DNA of 64,000 nt from Cohnella laeviribosi DSM 21336 (GCF_000378425.1 NZ_KB899813.1:62001-126000), one strand, 5' to 3'. Shown: positions 26,586 to 36,623, counted from the first letter of the stretch. The notes: a model not told the origin generated them from the letters alone. Translations and numbers: made by a program.

Positions 26586-27560
26586 ATGGCAACCATAAAC
26601 GATGTAGCCGAGCGGGCGGGCGTTTCGGTCACGACAGTATCGAGGGTTTTGAACAATCGAGGCTATATTAGCGAGAAAATGAGACAACGGGTTTACCGGG
26701 CGATGGAAGAGCTGAACTATCAGCCGAACGAAATCGCCCGGTCTTTGCTGCGCAAGCAGTCCAATCTCATCGGTCTGATCATCCCGAACGTCGCGCATCC
26801 GTTTTTCGGCGAATTTGCCAGTTCGGTCGAGTATTACGCTTACCAGAACGGCTGCAAGCTCCTCCTTTGCAATTCGCAGCTCGATCCGGTCAAGGAACGG
26901 GATTATATCGAAATGATGCGGCGACACCGGGTGGACGGCATCATTATGGGCAGCCACACGCTGGAAGTCGAAGAATACCGCAACCTGAACTATCCGATAG
27001 TGACCTTGGACCGGAAAATCGACGATTTGCCGTATGTTGCCTCAGACAACGAGCGCGGAGGCGAACTGGCCGCGCAGCTTCTGATTAGCAAGGGCTGTCG
27101 CAAGATCGCGCATATTTGCGGCAATCTGAAGCTGGAGATGCTGTCCAATCGGCGAACGATCGGATTCGAGCGCGTTGCGCGCCAGCATAACGTTGAGTTT
27201 ATGACCATACAGACCAACATGGATGTGTTCGATCAACAGGAGTATGACCGCATCATATCCCGACTGATGGCCGAGTTTCCCGATATAGACGGCGTATTTG
27301 CCACAAGCGACATTATCGCCGCCTTCGTGATCAAATGGTGCCGCAAGTTCGGAAAACAAGTGCCGGGGCAAATCCGAATCGTCGGTTACGACGATGTAAA
27401 CGCCGCTACGTGGATCAACCCGGGCATTACAACGATCCGTCAGCCGATTCGGGAGATGGGACGGCTGGCCGTGGAACTGATTCGCAGGCAAATGGACGGA
27501 GAAACGATTGAAAAAGAACATCTTCTTCCGGTTGAGCTGGTTGAGCGGGAGACGACATAA
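26586..27560 (+). CDS. LacI-family repressor of the sucrose/fructan operon
   Basis: A 324-residue repressor. The DNA-binding head reads MATINDVAERAGVSVTTVSRVLNNRGYISEKMRQRV, followed by the hinge helix (NEIARSLLRKQSNLIGLIIP) and a periplasmic-binding-protein-like effector domain (VDGIIMGSHT, PYVASDNERGGELAAQLL, FATSDIIAAFVIKW, GYDDVNAATWINPGITTIRQP). ATG 26586 has AAGGGA at a good distance; the ATG eight codons earlier has none. A terminator separates it from the transporter operon, whose promoter carries two LacI-type palindromes, so it most likely represses that operon and is relieved by sucrose or a fructose derivative. Confidence 0.9.
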   Translation: MATINDVAERAGVSVTTVSRVLNNRGYISEKMRQRVYRAMEELNYQPNEIARSLLRKQSNLIGLIIPNVAHPFFGEFASSVEYYAYQNGCKLLLCNSQLDPVKERDYIEMMRRHRVDGIIMGSHTLEVEEYRNLNYPIVTLDRKIDDLPYVASDNERGGELAAQLLISKGCRKIAHICGNLKLEMLSNRRTIGFERVARQHNVEFMTIQTNMDVFDQQEYDRIISRLMAEFPDIDGVFATSDIIAAFVIKWCRKFGKQVPGQIRIVGYDDVNAATWINPGITTIRQPIREMGRLAVELIRRQMDGETIEKEHLLPVELVERETT

Positions 27561-27585
27561 CGAAAGTGAACGATAAAAGCAAAAT

Positions 27586-27632
27586 GGGGCTCTTTTAAGG
27601 TCAAGCCAATGACCGAAGAGCCCCTGTTTCAT
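27586..27632 (+). terminator. Intrinsic terminator after the LacI gene
   Basis: GGGGCTCTT pairs with AAGAGCCCC, with a second inner stem GGTCA/TGACC, followed by a short T-rich tail. Confidence 0.8.
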
Positions 27633-27667
27633 TTGCGACGCAATTCTTTAACGCCTCCTTTTCGATA

Positions 27668-27707
27668 TGTCAAACCATTGACATGTCAAACGTTTGACAT
27701 ATATAAT
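27668..27707 (+). promoter_or_regulatory. Consensus sigma-A promoter overlapped by two adjacent LacI-type operators
   Basis: Operator 1 is TGTCAAACCATTGACA (27668-27683). Operator 2 is the perfect palindrome TGTCAAACGTTTGACA (27684-27699), directly abutting it. The -35 TTGACA (27678-27683) is the right half of operator 1, the spacer is 18 bp, and the -10 TATAAT is at 27702-27707, so operator 2 fills the spacer. This predicts tight repression by the LacI-family protein encoded just upstream. Confidence 0.9.
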
Positions 27708-27760
27708 AAAAGTCGCTGAAAGCGATTTCTTATATTTTCACAAATGGGGGATTGTCATCC

Positions 27761-29068
27761 ATGCAGAAGAAAGCAAGTTTGTTGTGTCTCCTGATGGCCT
27801 TTAGTTTGCTTATCGCCGCTTGCGGCAGCGGAAATCGGACCGAATCGACCGATGCATCGTCTTCCGGAAGCGAGCAGACGGTGAAAATAACGCTGCTCAA
27901 TTCGAAATCCGAAGTGCAGGAGCAGTTGGAGGAAGCGGTCAACGTTTTCCACCATGATCACCCGAATATCGAGATCGAAATTTTGACGACGGGCAACGGC
28001 CAGTCGCCTTTCGAGAAGGCTTCCCAGCTTTACGCGGCAGGCAATCCGGCTACCATCTCAATGCTGGACCCGGCCGACGTCGAGCAGTTCAAGGACCGCA
28101 TTCTCGATCTTTCCGGCGAGAAATGGGTAGCCGATGCGATCGACAACAGCACGACCGTCGTTGACGGCAAGGTGCTCGATTTCCCGTTTGCGGTGGAAGG
28201 ATTCGGATTCATTTATAACAAGCGAGTGCTAGACGAAGCCGTAGGCGGCAGCTTCGACCCCGCTTCGATCCAAACAAGAGACGGCCTGAAAAATCTGTTT
28301 ATGCAAATTGAAGCCGCAGGCAAACAAGCATTGCATATATCGCCGCTTGATTGGTCGCTCGGCGCGCATTTTCTGAACTTCCTGTACGCGGACCAGTCGC
28401 AAGATTATGCCCAGGTCGAAACCTTTATCGAGAAGTTAAGAACAGGGAACGCGGATGTTGCGGGCAATGCGGTGTTTAACGGACTTATGGATACGTTCGA
28501 TCTGATGAAAGAGCATAACAGCGACAAAAAGTCGCCGCTGACCGCGACATACGACAAAGGGCCGGAGCTGATCGGCAACGGCGAGGTCGGATTGTGGTTT
28601 ATGGGCAACTGGGCTTGGCCGAATATTCAGGCGTTCGATCCGGAAGGCGAATACGGCTTCCTCCCGGTACCGATCAGCAACAATGCAAGCGATTACGGCA
28701 ATACCCAAATCGCAACGGCCGTCACCAAGCGTCTTGTCGTCGACAAAGAGCGAAGCACGCCGGATCAACAGGCAGCCGCGAAGCAATTTCTCGAATGGCT
28801 CGTTTATGAGAGCAACGGCCAGGATTTTCTCGTAAACAAGGCAAGCATCATCCCTGCGTTCAAAAACATTGCGCTGGAGCCGCGGGATCCGCTGTCGAAG
28901 TCGATTAAGGATTACATGAACCGGGGCAAAACGGTGGTCGGCATGACGTCGCTGCCTTCCGATCACTGGAGCGTGCTGGGGGCCAGCATGCAGAAGTACT
29001 TGGCCAATGTGATCGACCGCGCGGGTCTGGCCAAAGAAATCGAAGATTACTGGAAAAACGTGAAGTAA
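27761..29068 (+). CDS. ABC sugar-binding lipoprotein (sucrose/fructooligosaccharide)
   Basis: A 435-residue family 1 solute-binding protein. The signal peptide has the lipobox IAAC with the acylated cysteine near residue 22 (SLLIAACGSGN). The body is MsmE-like (VNVFHHDHPNIEIEI, GNPATISMLDPADVE, LWFMGNWAWPNIQAF). GGGGG lies ten bases before ATG 27761; a TTG three codons earlier is possible. It is the first gene after the operator-promoter. The GH32 enzyme at the end of the operon points to sucrose or short fructans as ligand. Confidence 0.92.
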   Translation: MQKKASLLCLLMAFSLLIAACGSGNRTESTDASSSGSEQTVKITLLNSKSEVQEQLEEAVNVFHHDHPNIEIEILTTGNGQSPFEKASQLYAAGNPATISMLDPADVEQFKDRILDLSGEKWVADAIDNSTTVVDGKVLDFPFAVEGFGFIYNKRVLDEAVGGSFDPASIQTRDGLKNLFMQIEAAGKQALHISPLDWSLGAHFLNFLYADQSQDYAQVETFIEKLRTGNADVAGNAVFNGLMDTFDLMKEHNSDKKSPLTATYDKGPELIGNGEVGLWFMGNWAWPNIQAFDPEGEYGFLPVPISNNASDYGNTQIATAVTKRLVVDKERSTPDQQAAAKQFLEWLVYESNGQDFLVNKASIIPAFKNIALEPRDPLSKSIKDYMNRGKTVVGMTSLPSDHWSVLGASMQKYLANVIDRAGLAKEIEDYWKNVK

Positions 29069-29184
29069 AACGCCATCCAAGCGCCGGCAAAGACAAATCC
29101 GAAAGAGCAGTGCGGATCAGCCGCGAAGCGGGTGTTGTCCGTTGCTGCTCTCGTTATATTTAAGAGGAGGAGAGAAATTTTCCA

Positions 29185-30066
29185 ATGATAGCGGAAAAAG
29201 GAAAGCTGGCGAGGCTTCGTTCCCGTCTGATTTTTACCGGGCCTACGCTGTTTATTTTTTTCACCGTCATGATCGTCCCGTTTTTTTACGGCATTTACTT
29301 GACGTTTACAGACTGGGACGGGATTTCGACCCGCTATTCGTTCGTCCGGTTCGACAACTACGCGACCGTCATGCGGGACGGCGTCTTCTGGAAATCGTTT
29401 ATTCTCACGTTGAAATACGTTGCCGTTTCGGTTGTTCTGATCAATGTCGTCGCTTTTTTTCTGGCTTACGCGCTGACAAGGAGAAAAAGAAGCAATCTGT
29501 ACCGGACGGGTTTTTTTCTTCCTAACCTGGTCGGAGGCATTATTCTCGGGCTTATTTGGCAATTCGTTTTCAATTATGTCGTCGTGAACATCGGTCGTGA
29601 GCTGGGAATTCCGCTTCTTGCGCATTCGTGGCTCGCCGATCCGGCCCAGGCGATGTGGGCCCTCGTTGCCGTGACGGTCTGGCAATATGCCGGTTACATG
29701 ATGGTCATCTATATTGCGGGGCTGATGAATGTGCCAAGCGATGTGCTGGAAGCCGCATCAATCGACGGAGCGACCGGGTGGAGACAACTGCGCAGCATTG
29801 TGCTGCCGCTGATGATCCCGTCGTTTAGCGTCTGCGTTTTTTTGTCCCTGCAACGAGGATTTTTGGCCTACGATCTGAACCTCTCGTTGACACAAGGCGG
29901 ACCGTTCAAAAGCACCGAACTCGTTTCGATGGTCATTTACAATAAAGCCTTTTTGTCCCGCGAATACGGCGTCGGACAGGCGGAAGCCTTCGTGCTGTTC
30001 CTGATCGTCGCCGCGATTACGCTGCTTCAGGTTTATTTTAGTAAAAAAATGGAGGTGGAAGCGTAA
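29185..30066 (+). CDS. ABC sugar permease (MalF type)
   Basis: A 293-residue permease with about six membrane segments and the EAA loop VLEAASIDGATGWRQLRSIV near residue 190. GGAGGAGAG lies about ten bases before ATG 29185. The 116-base gap from the binding protein shows no clear terminator, so the genes are probably cotranscribed with some processing. It is the partner of the next gene, whose ATG overlaps its stop by one base (TAATG). Confidence 0.92.
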   Translation: MIAEKGKLARLRSRLIFTGPTLFIFFTVMIVPFFYGIYLTFTDWDGISTRYSFVRFDNYATVMRDGVFWKSFILTLKYVAVSVVLINVVAFFLAYALTRRKRSNLYRTGFFLPNLVGGIILGLIWQFVFNYVVVNIGRELGIPLLAHSWLADPAQAMWALVAVTVWQYAGYMMVIYIAGLMNVPSDVLEAASIDGATGWRQLRSIVLPLMIPSFSVCVFLSLQRGFLAYDLNLSLTQGGPFKSTELVSMVIYNKAFLSREYGVGQAEAFVLFLIVAAITLLQVYFSKKMEVEA

Positions 30067-30893
30067 TGGCAATGGCCAAAACCGCACTGCAACGGCTTAA
30101 AACGGCGGCGCTCATCGTCTTGTTGCTGTTTTTCGTCGCCCCGTTTTTTGTCGTTTTGCTCAACGCCTTCAAGGAGAACAAAGCGATCACCTCCGCGCCT
30201 TTTTCGCTGCCTACGGTTTGGAGCCTGACGAACTTTGAAACAGCCTTTACCAAAATGAACTATTTCCACGCTTTTTCGAATTCGCTGACCGTGACCGCAG
30301 GAAGCGTGCTGCTCATTGCGCTGCTTGCTTCCATGACCGCCCATTATTTTGTCCGCAACAATTCGCGCATGAACCGAATCCTGTTTTATACGATGGTCGC
30401 CGCGATGATCATTCCGTTTCAGGCGATCATGATTCCATTGGTCAAAATCTACGGTTCCCTCGGTATGATGAACAGCAAGGCGGCGCTGATTTATCTTTAT
30501 ATCGGCTTTGGCAGCCCGCTGGCGGTATTCATCTATCACGGATTCGTCAAAAGCATTCCAGCCGAGCTGGAGGAAGCCGCGCTGATCGACGGCTGCACGC
30601 GGATACAGACGTTCTTCAGAATCGTTTTTCCGGTTCTGGCGCCGACTACGGTAACGATCGGGATTCTGAACGTATTGTGGATTTGGAACGACTTTCTGCT
30701 GCCTTCCCTCGTGCTGATTGAAAGCGTGGAGAGAACGCTGCCGCTTTCGACCTTCTATTTCTACGGCACATATTCGGCCGATTACGGACCGCTGATGGCA
30801 GCCTTGCTGCTGACCATCACGCCGGTGATCATCGTGTATCTGTTTGCGCAGAAATTTATCATTCAAGGCGTCATGCAAGGTTCAATAAAATAA
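30066..30893 (+). CDS. ABC sugar permease (MalG type)
   Basis: A 275-residue permease with an N-terminal membrane segment (TAALIVLLLFFVAPFFVVLL), five further ones and the EAA loop ELEEAALIDGCTRIQTFFRI. The start overlaps the previous stop; an ATG two codons later is also possible. No ATPase gene lies in this operon, so it probably uses a shared MsmX-type ATPase. Confidence 0.92.
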   Translation: MAMAKTALQRLKTAALIVLLLFFVAPFFVVLLNAFKENKAITSAPFSLPTVWSLTNFETAFTKMNYFHAFSNSLTVTAGSVLLIALLASMTAHYFVRNNSRMNRILFYTMVAAMIIPFQAIMIPLVKIYGSLGMMNSKAALIYLYIGFGSPLAVFIYHGFVKSIPAELEEAALIDGCTRIQTFFRIVFPVLAPTTVTIGILNVLWIWNDFLLPSLVLIESVERTLPLSTFYFYGTYSADYGPLMAALLLTITPVIIVYLFAQKFIIQGVMQGSIK

Positions 30894-30910
30894 CGGACAA
30901 GGTGGAGACG

Positions 30911-32371
30911 ATGACTTATACGCCAGCCAAAGCGGATCAATTTATTCGGGAAAACAAGCATCTTCTTCGGTCGGAATACCGGCTGAACTATCACCTTATG
31001 AGCGAGTTCGGCTGGATGAACGATCCGAACGGATTCATCCAATATAAAGGCGAGTATCATTTGTTTTACCAGCACTACCCTTATCGACCGGAGTGGGGCC
31101 CGATGCACTGGGGACACGCGGTCAGCCGGGATTTGATCAAGTGGAATTATCTTCCGGTCGCCCTGGCTCCCGATAAGCCGTTCGATCGCGACGGATGCTT
31201 CTCGGGCAGCGCAATCGAGAAGGACGGCACGCTATATCTGATGTACACCGGACATATCGTGACCGGGCCGGACCCCAAAAACGACTACTACCAAATTCAG
31301 AATCTCGCGGTGTCCGAGGATGGCGTTCGTTTCCGTAAAGTGGACGACAATCCCGTAATCGGCTTGTCGCATATTCCGCCGGGAGCAAGCCGGAAAGATT
31401 TTCGCGATCCGAAAGTGTTTCGGCGGGACGGCCGGTATTATGCCGTTCTCGGATCGAACGACGGTCAGGGCAACGGCCAAATTCTGCTGTACCGCTCCGA
31501 GGATCTGATCCGATGGGCATTCGTGTGCGTCATGGCCAAAAGCGATGGAAACATGGGCGACAATTGGGAATGTCCTGATTTCTTCGAACTGGACGGTCTT
31601 GATGTGCTGATGTTTTCTCCGCAGCGGATGCCTCCGCAGGGACGCGATTATCGGAATTTGCATTCCACGGTCTACATGTGGGGACGATGGAATGCGGTTG
31701 ACGAGACGTTCCAGGCCGAAGGGTACGCACCTATGGATCAGGGCTTTGATTTCTATGCGCCGCAGACCACGCTGGACGATCAGGGGCGCCGCATCGTCGT
31801 TGCCTGGATGGACACCTGGGAAACGGAGATCCCGACCCAGAACGGCCATTACTGGGCTGGGGCGTTAACTCTGCCTCGCGAGATGGTGCGGAAAGAGGGC
31901 AAAGTGCTGTTCAAACCGGTGCAGGAAATCGAGCGCTACCGCGGGGAGCTCTTTCAAATTCGCGACTTAATCCTCGACGGGGAGACGGAGCTTGCCGCCG
32001 GAGGAGACAGCTACGAGCTGGAGGCGGTGTTCGAGGCGAGGGATGCCGAACGCTTCGGACTCAAGCTGCGGGTCGGCGAAAACGAACAGACCGTGCTGTC
32101 CTATTCGACCGGCGACGGGGTGTTCTGCCTTGACCGGAATCTCTCGGGAATCGGGCCGAAGGGCGTCCGGGAAACGGAAGTTCCGCTATGCGACGGGAAG
32201 CTGCTTCTGCGGGCCTTCGTCGATCGGTCTTCGGTGGAAGTGTTCCTGCAGGACGGTGAAAAAGTGATGACCGCGCGCATTTATCCGGGGGAACGGTCGC
32301 TCGGAATAAGAGCGTTCGCCGAAGGCCGTTGCTCGTTGGCGAGTTTGAAAAAATGGGATCTTCGAATCTAG
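30911..32371 (+). CDS. GH32 sucrose-6-phosphate hydrolase/fructanase, cytosolic
   Basis: A 486-residue glycoside hydrolase family 32 enzyme that cleaves fructosyl bonds. The nucleophile aspartate is in WMNDPNG (about residue 38), the transition-state stabiliser in FRDPKVF and the acid/base glutamate in WECPDFF (about residue 220). A C-terminal beta-sandwich starts near residue 350 (FVDRSSVEVFLQDG). No signal peptide is present, so it acts in the cytoplasm on material brought in by the ABC importer. As that importer does not phosphorylate, sucrose or short fructooligosaccharides are more likely substrates than sucrose 6-phosphate. ATG 30911 follows AAGGTGGAG. Confidence 0.94.
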   Translation: MTYTPAKADQFIRENKHLLRSEYRLNYHLMSEFGWMNDPNGFIQYKGEYHLFYQHYPYRPEWGPMHWGHAVSRDLIKWNYLPVALAPDKPFDRDGCFSGSAIEKDGTLYLMYTGHIVTGPDPKNDYYQIQNLAVSEDGVRFRKVDDNPVIGLSHIPPGASRKDFRDPKVFRRDGRYYAVLGSNDGQGNGQILLYRSEDLIRWAFVCVMAKSDGNMGDNWECPDFFELDGLDVLMFSPQRMPPQGRDYRNLHSTVYMWGRWNAVDETFQAEGYAPMDQGFDFYAPQTTLDDQGRRIVVAWMDTWETEIPTQNGHYWAGALTLPREMVRKEGKVLFKPVQEIERYRGELFQIRDLILDGETELAAGGDSYELEAVFEARDAERFGLKLRVGENEQTVLSYSTGDGVFCLDRNLSGIGPKGVRETEVPLCDGKLLLRAFVDRSSVEVFLQDGEKVMTARIYPGERSLGIRAFAEGRCSLASLKKWDLRI

Positions 32372-32423
32372 TCGGTCTCCGGTTTTCGTCTATCGCTCTG
32401 TATAGTACGGTTTAACCTGCATA

Positions 32424-32458
32424 AGATGGCTTTCGCTTCATGAAAGTCATCTTTTTTA
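32424..32458 (+). terminator. Intrinsic terminator of the sucrose operon
   Basis: AGATGGCTTTC pairs with GAAAGTCATCT (one G-U) around a seven-base loop, followed by a T-run. Confidence 0.93.
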
Positions 32459-32549
32459 ACATTTATTTTACAAAAACCTATCACTTCGTTGGTTAATCAA
32501 TGATAGAATAGGGATGAAATGGAAAATCTATCAAAGGATGAGGAGGAAG

Positions 32550-35500
32550 ATGATGAACACGTTTGGGAGATGGATAGACCGCTGGTTAAAAGTCGCGATC
32601 GCGCTGACCATCTTGTTGCCGGCATACGTTGGATTTACCGGCGATCTTCAATCGGCGCAGGCGGAAGGCCCCGAAGATCCGGCTCCTTACATCGAGGCGC
32701 GGGTCGTCAACGAAAATGCGGGCAAAAAGGTGCTGTTCGACAATACGCACGCGCAGACGGCCGGAGCGGCCGACTGGGTGATCGACGGCGGGTTTTCGGA
32801 TTTTGCGAATGCGCTGGCGGACAACGGCTATTATGTGAAGGAACTGCGTAAATCTACTTCTCTGACATATGACGATTTGAAAGATTACGACGTGTTTGTC
32901 GTGGCGGAACCGAACATTCCGTTCAAGCAAAGCGAGCAGGCTGCGATGCTGCAGTACGTCGAGGCGGGCGGCAGCATCTTCTTCATCGGCGACCATTACA
33001 ACGCGGACCGCAACAAGAACCGGTGGGACGGTTCGGAAGCGATCAACGGCTACCGGCGCGGAGCCTGGAACGATCCGGCGAAGGGCATGAGTGCGGAAGA
33101 GGCGGCATCGGGAGCGATGCAGGGCGTCGTCAGCTCCGACTGGCTTGCGGACCACTTCGGCGTACGCTTCCGGTACAACGCGCTGGGCGATATAACGGCG
33201 AACGGCATCGTCGAGCCGAGCCAGGCGTTCGGCATTACCGAGGGCGTATCCGCGGTGGCGATGCATGCCGGTTCGACCCTGGCGATCATCGATCCGGCCA
33301 AAGCCAAAGGCATCGTCTATTTGCCCGAGACCGACGAAGCCTGGCCGAACGCCGTCGACCAGGGCGTGTACAACGGCGGAGGCGAGGACGAGGGACCGTA
33401 TGTGGCGATATCCAAAGTCGGCGCCGGCAAGGCGGCGTTTATCGGCGATTCGTCGCCGGTCGAAGATGCCACGCCGAAGTATTTGCGCGAAGAGACGGGC
33501 GCGACCAAGACGACATACGACGGATTCAAAGAGCAGGACGACGGGAAGCTGCTCGTCAATTTGATCGATTGGCTGGCCGAACAGGAAAACTATACCCGTC
33601 TCGATCAGGTGCCGGGGCTTGCGCTTGACGAACCGACGGGGCTGCTTGCGTTCGAGGAGCCGGAGCTGTCGACCGAGCCGCAGCCCGAACCGTGGTCGGC
33701 GCCGGCGGCCGGCTACAAATGGTGGGACCGGACGACGTTCAAGCCGGGGTCCTATGGCGGCCCTGCGGTCGGTGCCCAGCCGACGTACGGCTTTGTGCAC
33801 CAGGCGCAGCTGCCGAACGCGGAGGAGTTCCAAATCCGCGTTGTATTCGGTAACCTGCCGCCGAATACGACGGTTTCCGGCTTCAGCACGGGCATTTACC
33901 TGACGGGCGGAACCCAGGTGGCGCAGTTCCGGAATGCGGACGGAAGCTGGCCGGCCGCCTACGGCTACAGTGCGGCGTACAGCGTGACGTCCGACAGCAG
34001 CGGTTTTGCATACAAGGATTTGACCGTCCGCATCAAACCGGGCACAAGCGGCTCGGCCAACCTCCGCTTAAGACAGAACGGCACCAACCTGCTGACGCAA
34101 ACCGTTCAAATCGCGAACGTCCCCGCCGAGCCGCTGCCGGAACCGGAGAGCCCGGAGCCCGAGCTCGTTTCCATTGCAGAGGCCCGGGTCAAGCCGGAAG
34201 GAACGGAAGTGACGGTCGAAGGCGTCATTACGACGGAACCCGGGGCGTTCGGCGGACAAGCCTTTTACCTCCAGGACGGTACGGCCGGCATTTACGTGTT
34301 TCAAAGCCAACCCGGTTTTCATCCGGGCGACAAGGTGAAAATTACGGCCTCGCTTGCTCTTTACAACACGGAGCTTGAACTGGCCAACCCGTCCGCCATC
34401 GAGAAAACGGGCACCGCGCCGCTGCCGGACGCCGTGCCGGTCGAGGCCGTCAGCGACGCGAATCAGGGGCGACTGGTCGAATTGCCAAACGCGACGATTC
34501 AAAACATCGTCAGCGCAAGCCCGTCCGGCTCCTTCGAATTCGATGCGGTCGCAGGTTCCGTGGCGAATCATGTCCGCGTGGACGTGCGGACGGGGCTAAG
34601 CCTGAGCGCGTTTCCTTATAAAGAAGGCGACGTTGTGACGGTGAAGGGCGTGTCCGCCATTTACCGGGGGATCTATCAGCTCAAGCCGAGAGGGCTGAGC
34701 GATTTCACTTTGATTCCGCCCGGCCCTTCGCTCGATCAAGTCTCGCTGACCGCCGACTCTACCTTGCTCCGGGTCGGTGAAACGACTTCCTCCGTAATCG
34801 AGGGAGTGCTTAGCGACGGTTCGCCGGCCGATTTGAGACATTCGGCGGTTGCCTATGAGAGCGATGGCGGCGCGGTGACGGTCGATGCGCAAGGACGGAT
34901 TACGGCTATGCAGGAGGGGGACGCCCGGGTCACCGCCGTCGTCACGCTGAACGGCCGTTCGGTCGCCTCCAATGCCGTTGCGATTACGGTAGCCGCTCCG
35001 CTCGCGAGCGGTACGCCCGGCAAACCGGCGCTGTCCGACGACAACGGAGACGACACGGGCCTGAAGGACGGCGATTACACGATTGCGATGAACATGTGGT
35101 GGGGCAACAACGCCACCGTCTACCAATTGTACGAGAACGGCGCGTTGGTCGACGAACAAAGGCTGACGGACGCCTCTCCCGCCGCACAAACCGTCAGGAC
35201 GCGGATATCCGGCAAGCCGAACGGCACGTACACGTACACTTGCGAGCTGATCAACGCGTTCGGAAAAACGCCCTGCGGACCGCATGTCGTGACCGTAACG
35301 GACGCCGCGCCCGGCAAGCCCGTTTTGTCGCAGGACAACTGGGACGGCGACGGCGCTTATAACGTGCAGATGAATCTGTGGTGGGGAACGAACGGCTCCG
35401 AGTACCGGCTGTACGAGAACGGGCGGCTGGTGGATGTCAAGCCGCTGAGCGCGGCGACGCCAGGCGCGCAAAGCGCCGTAACCCCGCTGGCGGGCCGCGC

Positions 35501-35591
35501 GCCCGGGTCGTACGAATACCGGGGGGAACTGATCAACGCCGCCGGCGCAACGTCGAGCGAGACCATTACCGTTACGGTAACGAAGCTTTGA
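32550..35591 (+). CDS. Large secreted multidomain protein (GATase-like, OB-fold, Big2, two ChiA_N-like domains)
   Basis: A protein of about 1013 residues with an export signal ([20 protein letters not shown], then AQA). Apparent order: residues about 35-350, an ThuA/GATase-like fold ([44 protein letters not shown]); about 390-530, a beta domain beginning [15 protein letters not shown]; about 540-720, an OB-fold of the YhcR nuclease type ([37 protein letters not shown]); about 725-810, a Big2 domain ([26 protein letters not shown]); about 820-1010, two related modules with [18 protein letters not shown], like chitinase A N-terminal domains. No sortase motif or nuclease catalytic domain is seen. 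Likely surface or extracellular, function unknown. GAGGAGGAAG precedes ATG 32550/32553. Confidence 0.85.
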   Translation: MMNTFGRWIDRWLKVAIALTILLPAYVGFTGDLQSAQAEGPEDPAPYIEARVVNENAGKKVLFDNTHAQTAGAADWVIDGGFSDFANALADNGYYVKELRKSTSLTYDDLKDYDVFVVAEPNIPFKQSEQAAMLQYVEAGGSIFFIGDHYNADRNKNRWDGSEAINGYRRGAWNDPAKGMSAEEAASGAMQGVVSSDWLADHFGVRFRYNALGDITANGIVEPSQAFGITEGVSAVAMHAGSTLAIIDPAKAKGIVYLPETDEAWPNAVDQGVYNGGGEDEGPYVAISKVGAGKAAFIGDSSPVEDATPKYLREETGATKTTYDGFKEQDDGKLLVNLIDWLAEQENYTRLDQVPGLALDEPTGLLAFEEPELSTEPQPEPWSAPAAGYKWWDRTTFKPGSYGGPAVGAQPTYGFVHQAQLPNAEEFQIRVVFGNLPPNTTVSGFSTGIYLTGGTQVAQFRNADGSWPAAYGYSAAYSVTSDSSGFAYKDLTVRIKPGTSGSANLRLRQNGTNLLTQTVQIANVPAEPLPEPESPEPELVSIAEARVKPEGTEVTVEGVITTEPGAFGGQAFYLQDGTAGIYVFQSQPGFHPGDKVKITASLALYNTELELANPSAIEKTGTAPLPDAVPVEAVSDANQGRLVELPNATIQNIVSASPSGSFEFDAVAGSVANHVRVDVRTGLSLSAFPYKEGDVVTVKGVSAIYRGIYQLKPRGLSDFTLIPPGPSLDQVSLTADSTLLRVGETTSSVIEGVLSDGSPADLRHSAVAYESDGGAVTVDAQGRITAMQEGDARVTAVVTLNGRSVASNAVAITVAAPLASGTPGKPALSDDNGDDTGLKDGDYTIAMNMWWGNNATVYQLYENGALVDEQRLTDASPAAQTVRTRISGKPNGTYTYTCELINAFGKTPCGPHVVTVTDAAPGKPVLSQDNWDGDGAYNVQMNLWWGTNGSEYRLYENGRLVDVKPLSAATPGAQSAVTPLAGRAPGSYEYRGELINAAGATSSETITVTVTKL

Positions 35592-35607
35592 ACCAACGCT
35601 CGCGGCA

Positions 35608-35639
35608 GTCCTGACCGCCCCCGCATGGGCGGCCAGGAC
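35608..35639 (+). terminator. Strong hairpin after the secreted-protein gene
   Basis: GTCCTG-a-CCGCCC pairs with GGGCGG-c-CAGGAC around a six-base loop. There is no T-run, so termination is likely but not certain. Confidence 0.5.
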
Positions 35640-35659
35640 GCCCGAGTGATCTGTACGTC

Positions 35660-35850
35660 TGACGGTTCTGGACACCGACTGCTCCGAACACCCGATTGTT
35701 CCGGATGCCCGACGGTTCCGCCGACTGGTCTCGGTAGGTTTATTGGCCTCATCACTCGATTGGCCTTATCACTCGATTGGCCTTATCACTCGACTGGTCT
35801 CCGTCTATTGGTTTCAGACGTCCCGATTGGTCTCGAATGCCCGATCTGCT
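35660..35850 (+). repeat. 17-bp degenerate tandem repeat
   Basis: Three near-identical 17-bp units (ATTGGCCTTATCACTCG) start at 35742, 35759 and 35776. Looser 17-bp copies of the type GATTGTTCCGGATGCCC lie on both sides. The period equals that of the array at 25401 but the sequence is largely different. The whole stretch 35592-36596 holds repeats and no convincing gene. Confidence 0.75.
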
Positions 35851-36102
35851 TCTACCGGCCGGTTTTCCCCGGCCAACCGCAAGCGCTGCTTCGCGCCTTT
35901 TTTTGCGCTTGATGGCCCTTGAATGAGAGCGAGAAGTGCATCCGGTGCGTTTCGGTGCGTCCGAAGGAATTGTAAGCGATGCCGGACAACCGGCAAACGC
36001 GATGCATGCGGAGCCTTGTGCGGGCCTGACGGCTAAGGGAGAACCTGCTTTGGACCGTAGTTCCTTTATTATTCGAAAAAACGGCCAAAATCCGGACGAC
36101 GC

Positions 36103-36228
36103 GGACACAGGAGCCGCTATTCCGTCTCAAAGGGCGTCATTTGGCATGTTTTGACCGAATTAACGGATCTGCTGTCCTAAAGGAAGGCGAGATCAAGCGA
36201 CAAAGGGCAAATAGCGGATATCCTGTCC
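36103..36228. repeat. Three copies of a 19-bp dispersed repeat
   Basis: GGACACAGGAGCCGCTATT at 36103 (plus), and minus-strand copies at 36160-36177 and 36210-36228 (as written, AATAGCGGATATCCTGTCC). Four more copies lie at 46098-46274. Spacing is about 50-57 bases. Confidence 0.7.
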
Positions 36229-36231
36229 GAT

Positions 36232-36279
36232 CCCGTTGCAAGTCCCGTTGCAAGTCCCGTTGCAAGTCCCGTTGGAAGC
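36232..36279 (+). repeat. 12-bp tandem repeat, four units
   Basis: CCCGTTGCAAGT repeats at 36232, 36244 and 36256, with a variant at 36268. It is non-coding. Confidence 0.9.
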
Positions 36280-36360
36280 TCAGTCGTAAGTCATGGTAAG
36301 GTCCCGCCTGGTGATTTTGTCAAAGGTTTTGGCGATCAAAATGGTTTCCAAAACAAACTC

Positions 36361-36450
36361 GCCAAGTCGAGAATCGCCAAAAGTTCTCACCAAGGACGAG
36401 AATCGCCAAAGGTGCACCGCCAAGTGCGAGAATTGCCAAAGGCGCCGCCG
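36361..36450 (+). repeat. 29-30-bp degenerate repeat, three units
   Basis: GAGAATCGCCAAA (third copy GAGAATTGCCAAA) recurs at 36369, 36398 and 36428 with partly conserved flanks (CCAAG). Confidence 0.6.
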
Positions 36451-36596
36451 ACAGCAAAGTCTCGAAATAAGAAAATTAAACATAATATAGCATTTAATGC
36501 AATCCCAATTTTTCAATTAACTGCGCTTACATAGAATTCCTCAAAAAATAATTCGATAAAATACAAAAAAACTTTGTGAAATCGTCCAAATTTATA

Positions 36597-36623
36597 TCAA
36601 AATTCTGGGCAATTATCCGATAT
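36597..36623 (+). promoter_or_regulatory. Sigma-D-like (flagellar) promoter of the c-di-GMP operon
   Basis: TCAA at 36597-36600, a 15-base spacer, and TCCGATAT at 36616-36623 match the Bacillus sigma-D consensus TAAA-N15-GCCGATAT at 10 of 12 positions. A TATAAT overlaps at 36621-36626 but has no sigma-A -35. The start of transcription would lie about 35-40 bases before the riboswitch. Confidence 0.7.

Noticed and set aside
35592-36596. Coding frames in the repeat-rich 1-kb gap
   Set aside because: All are short, overlap tandem repeats and lack start signals or homology.
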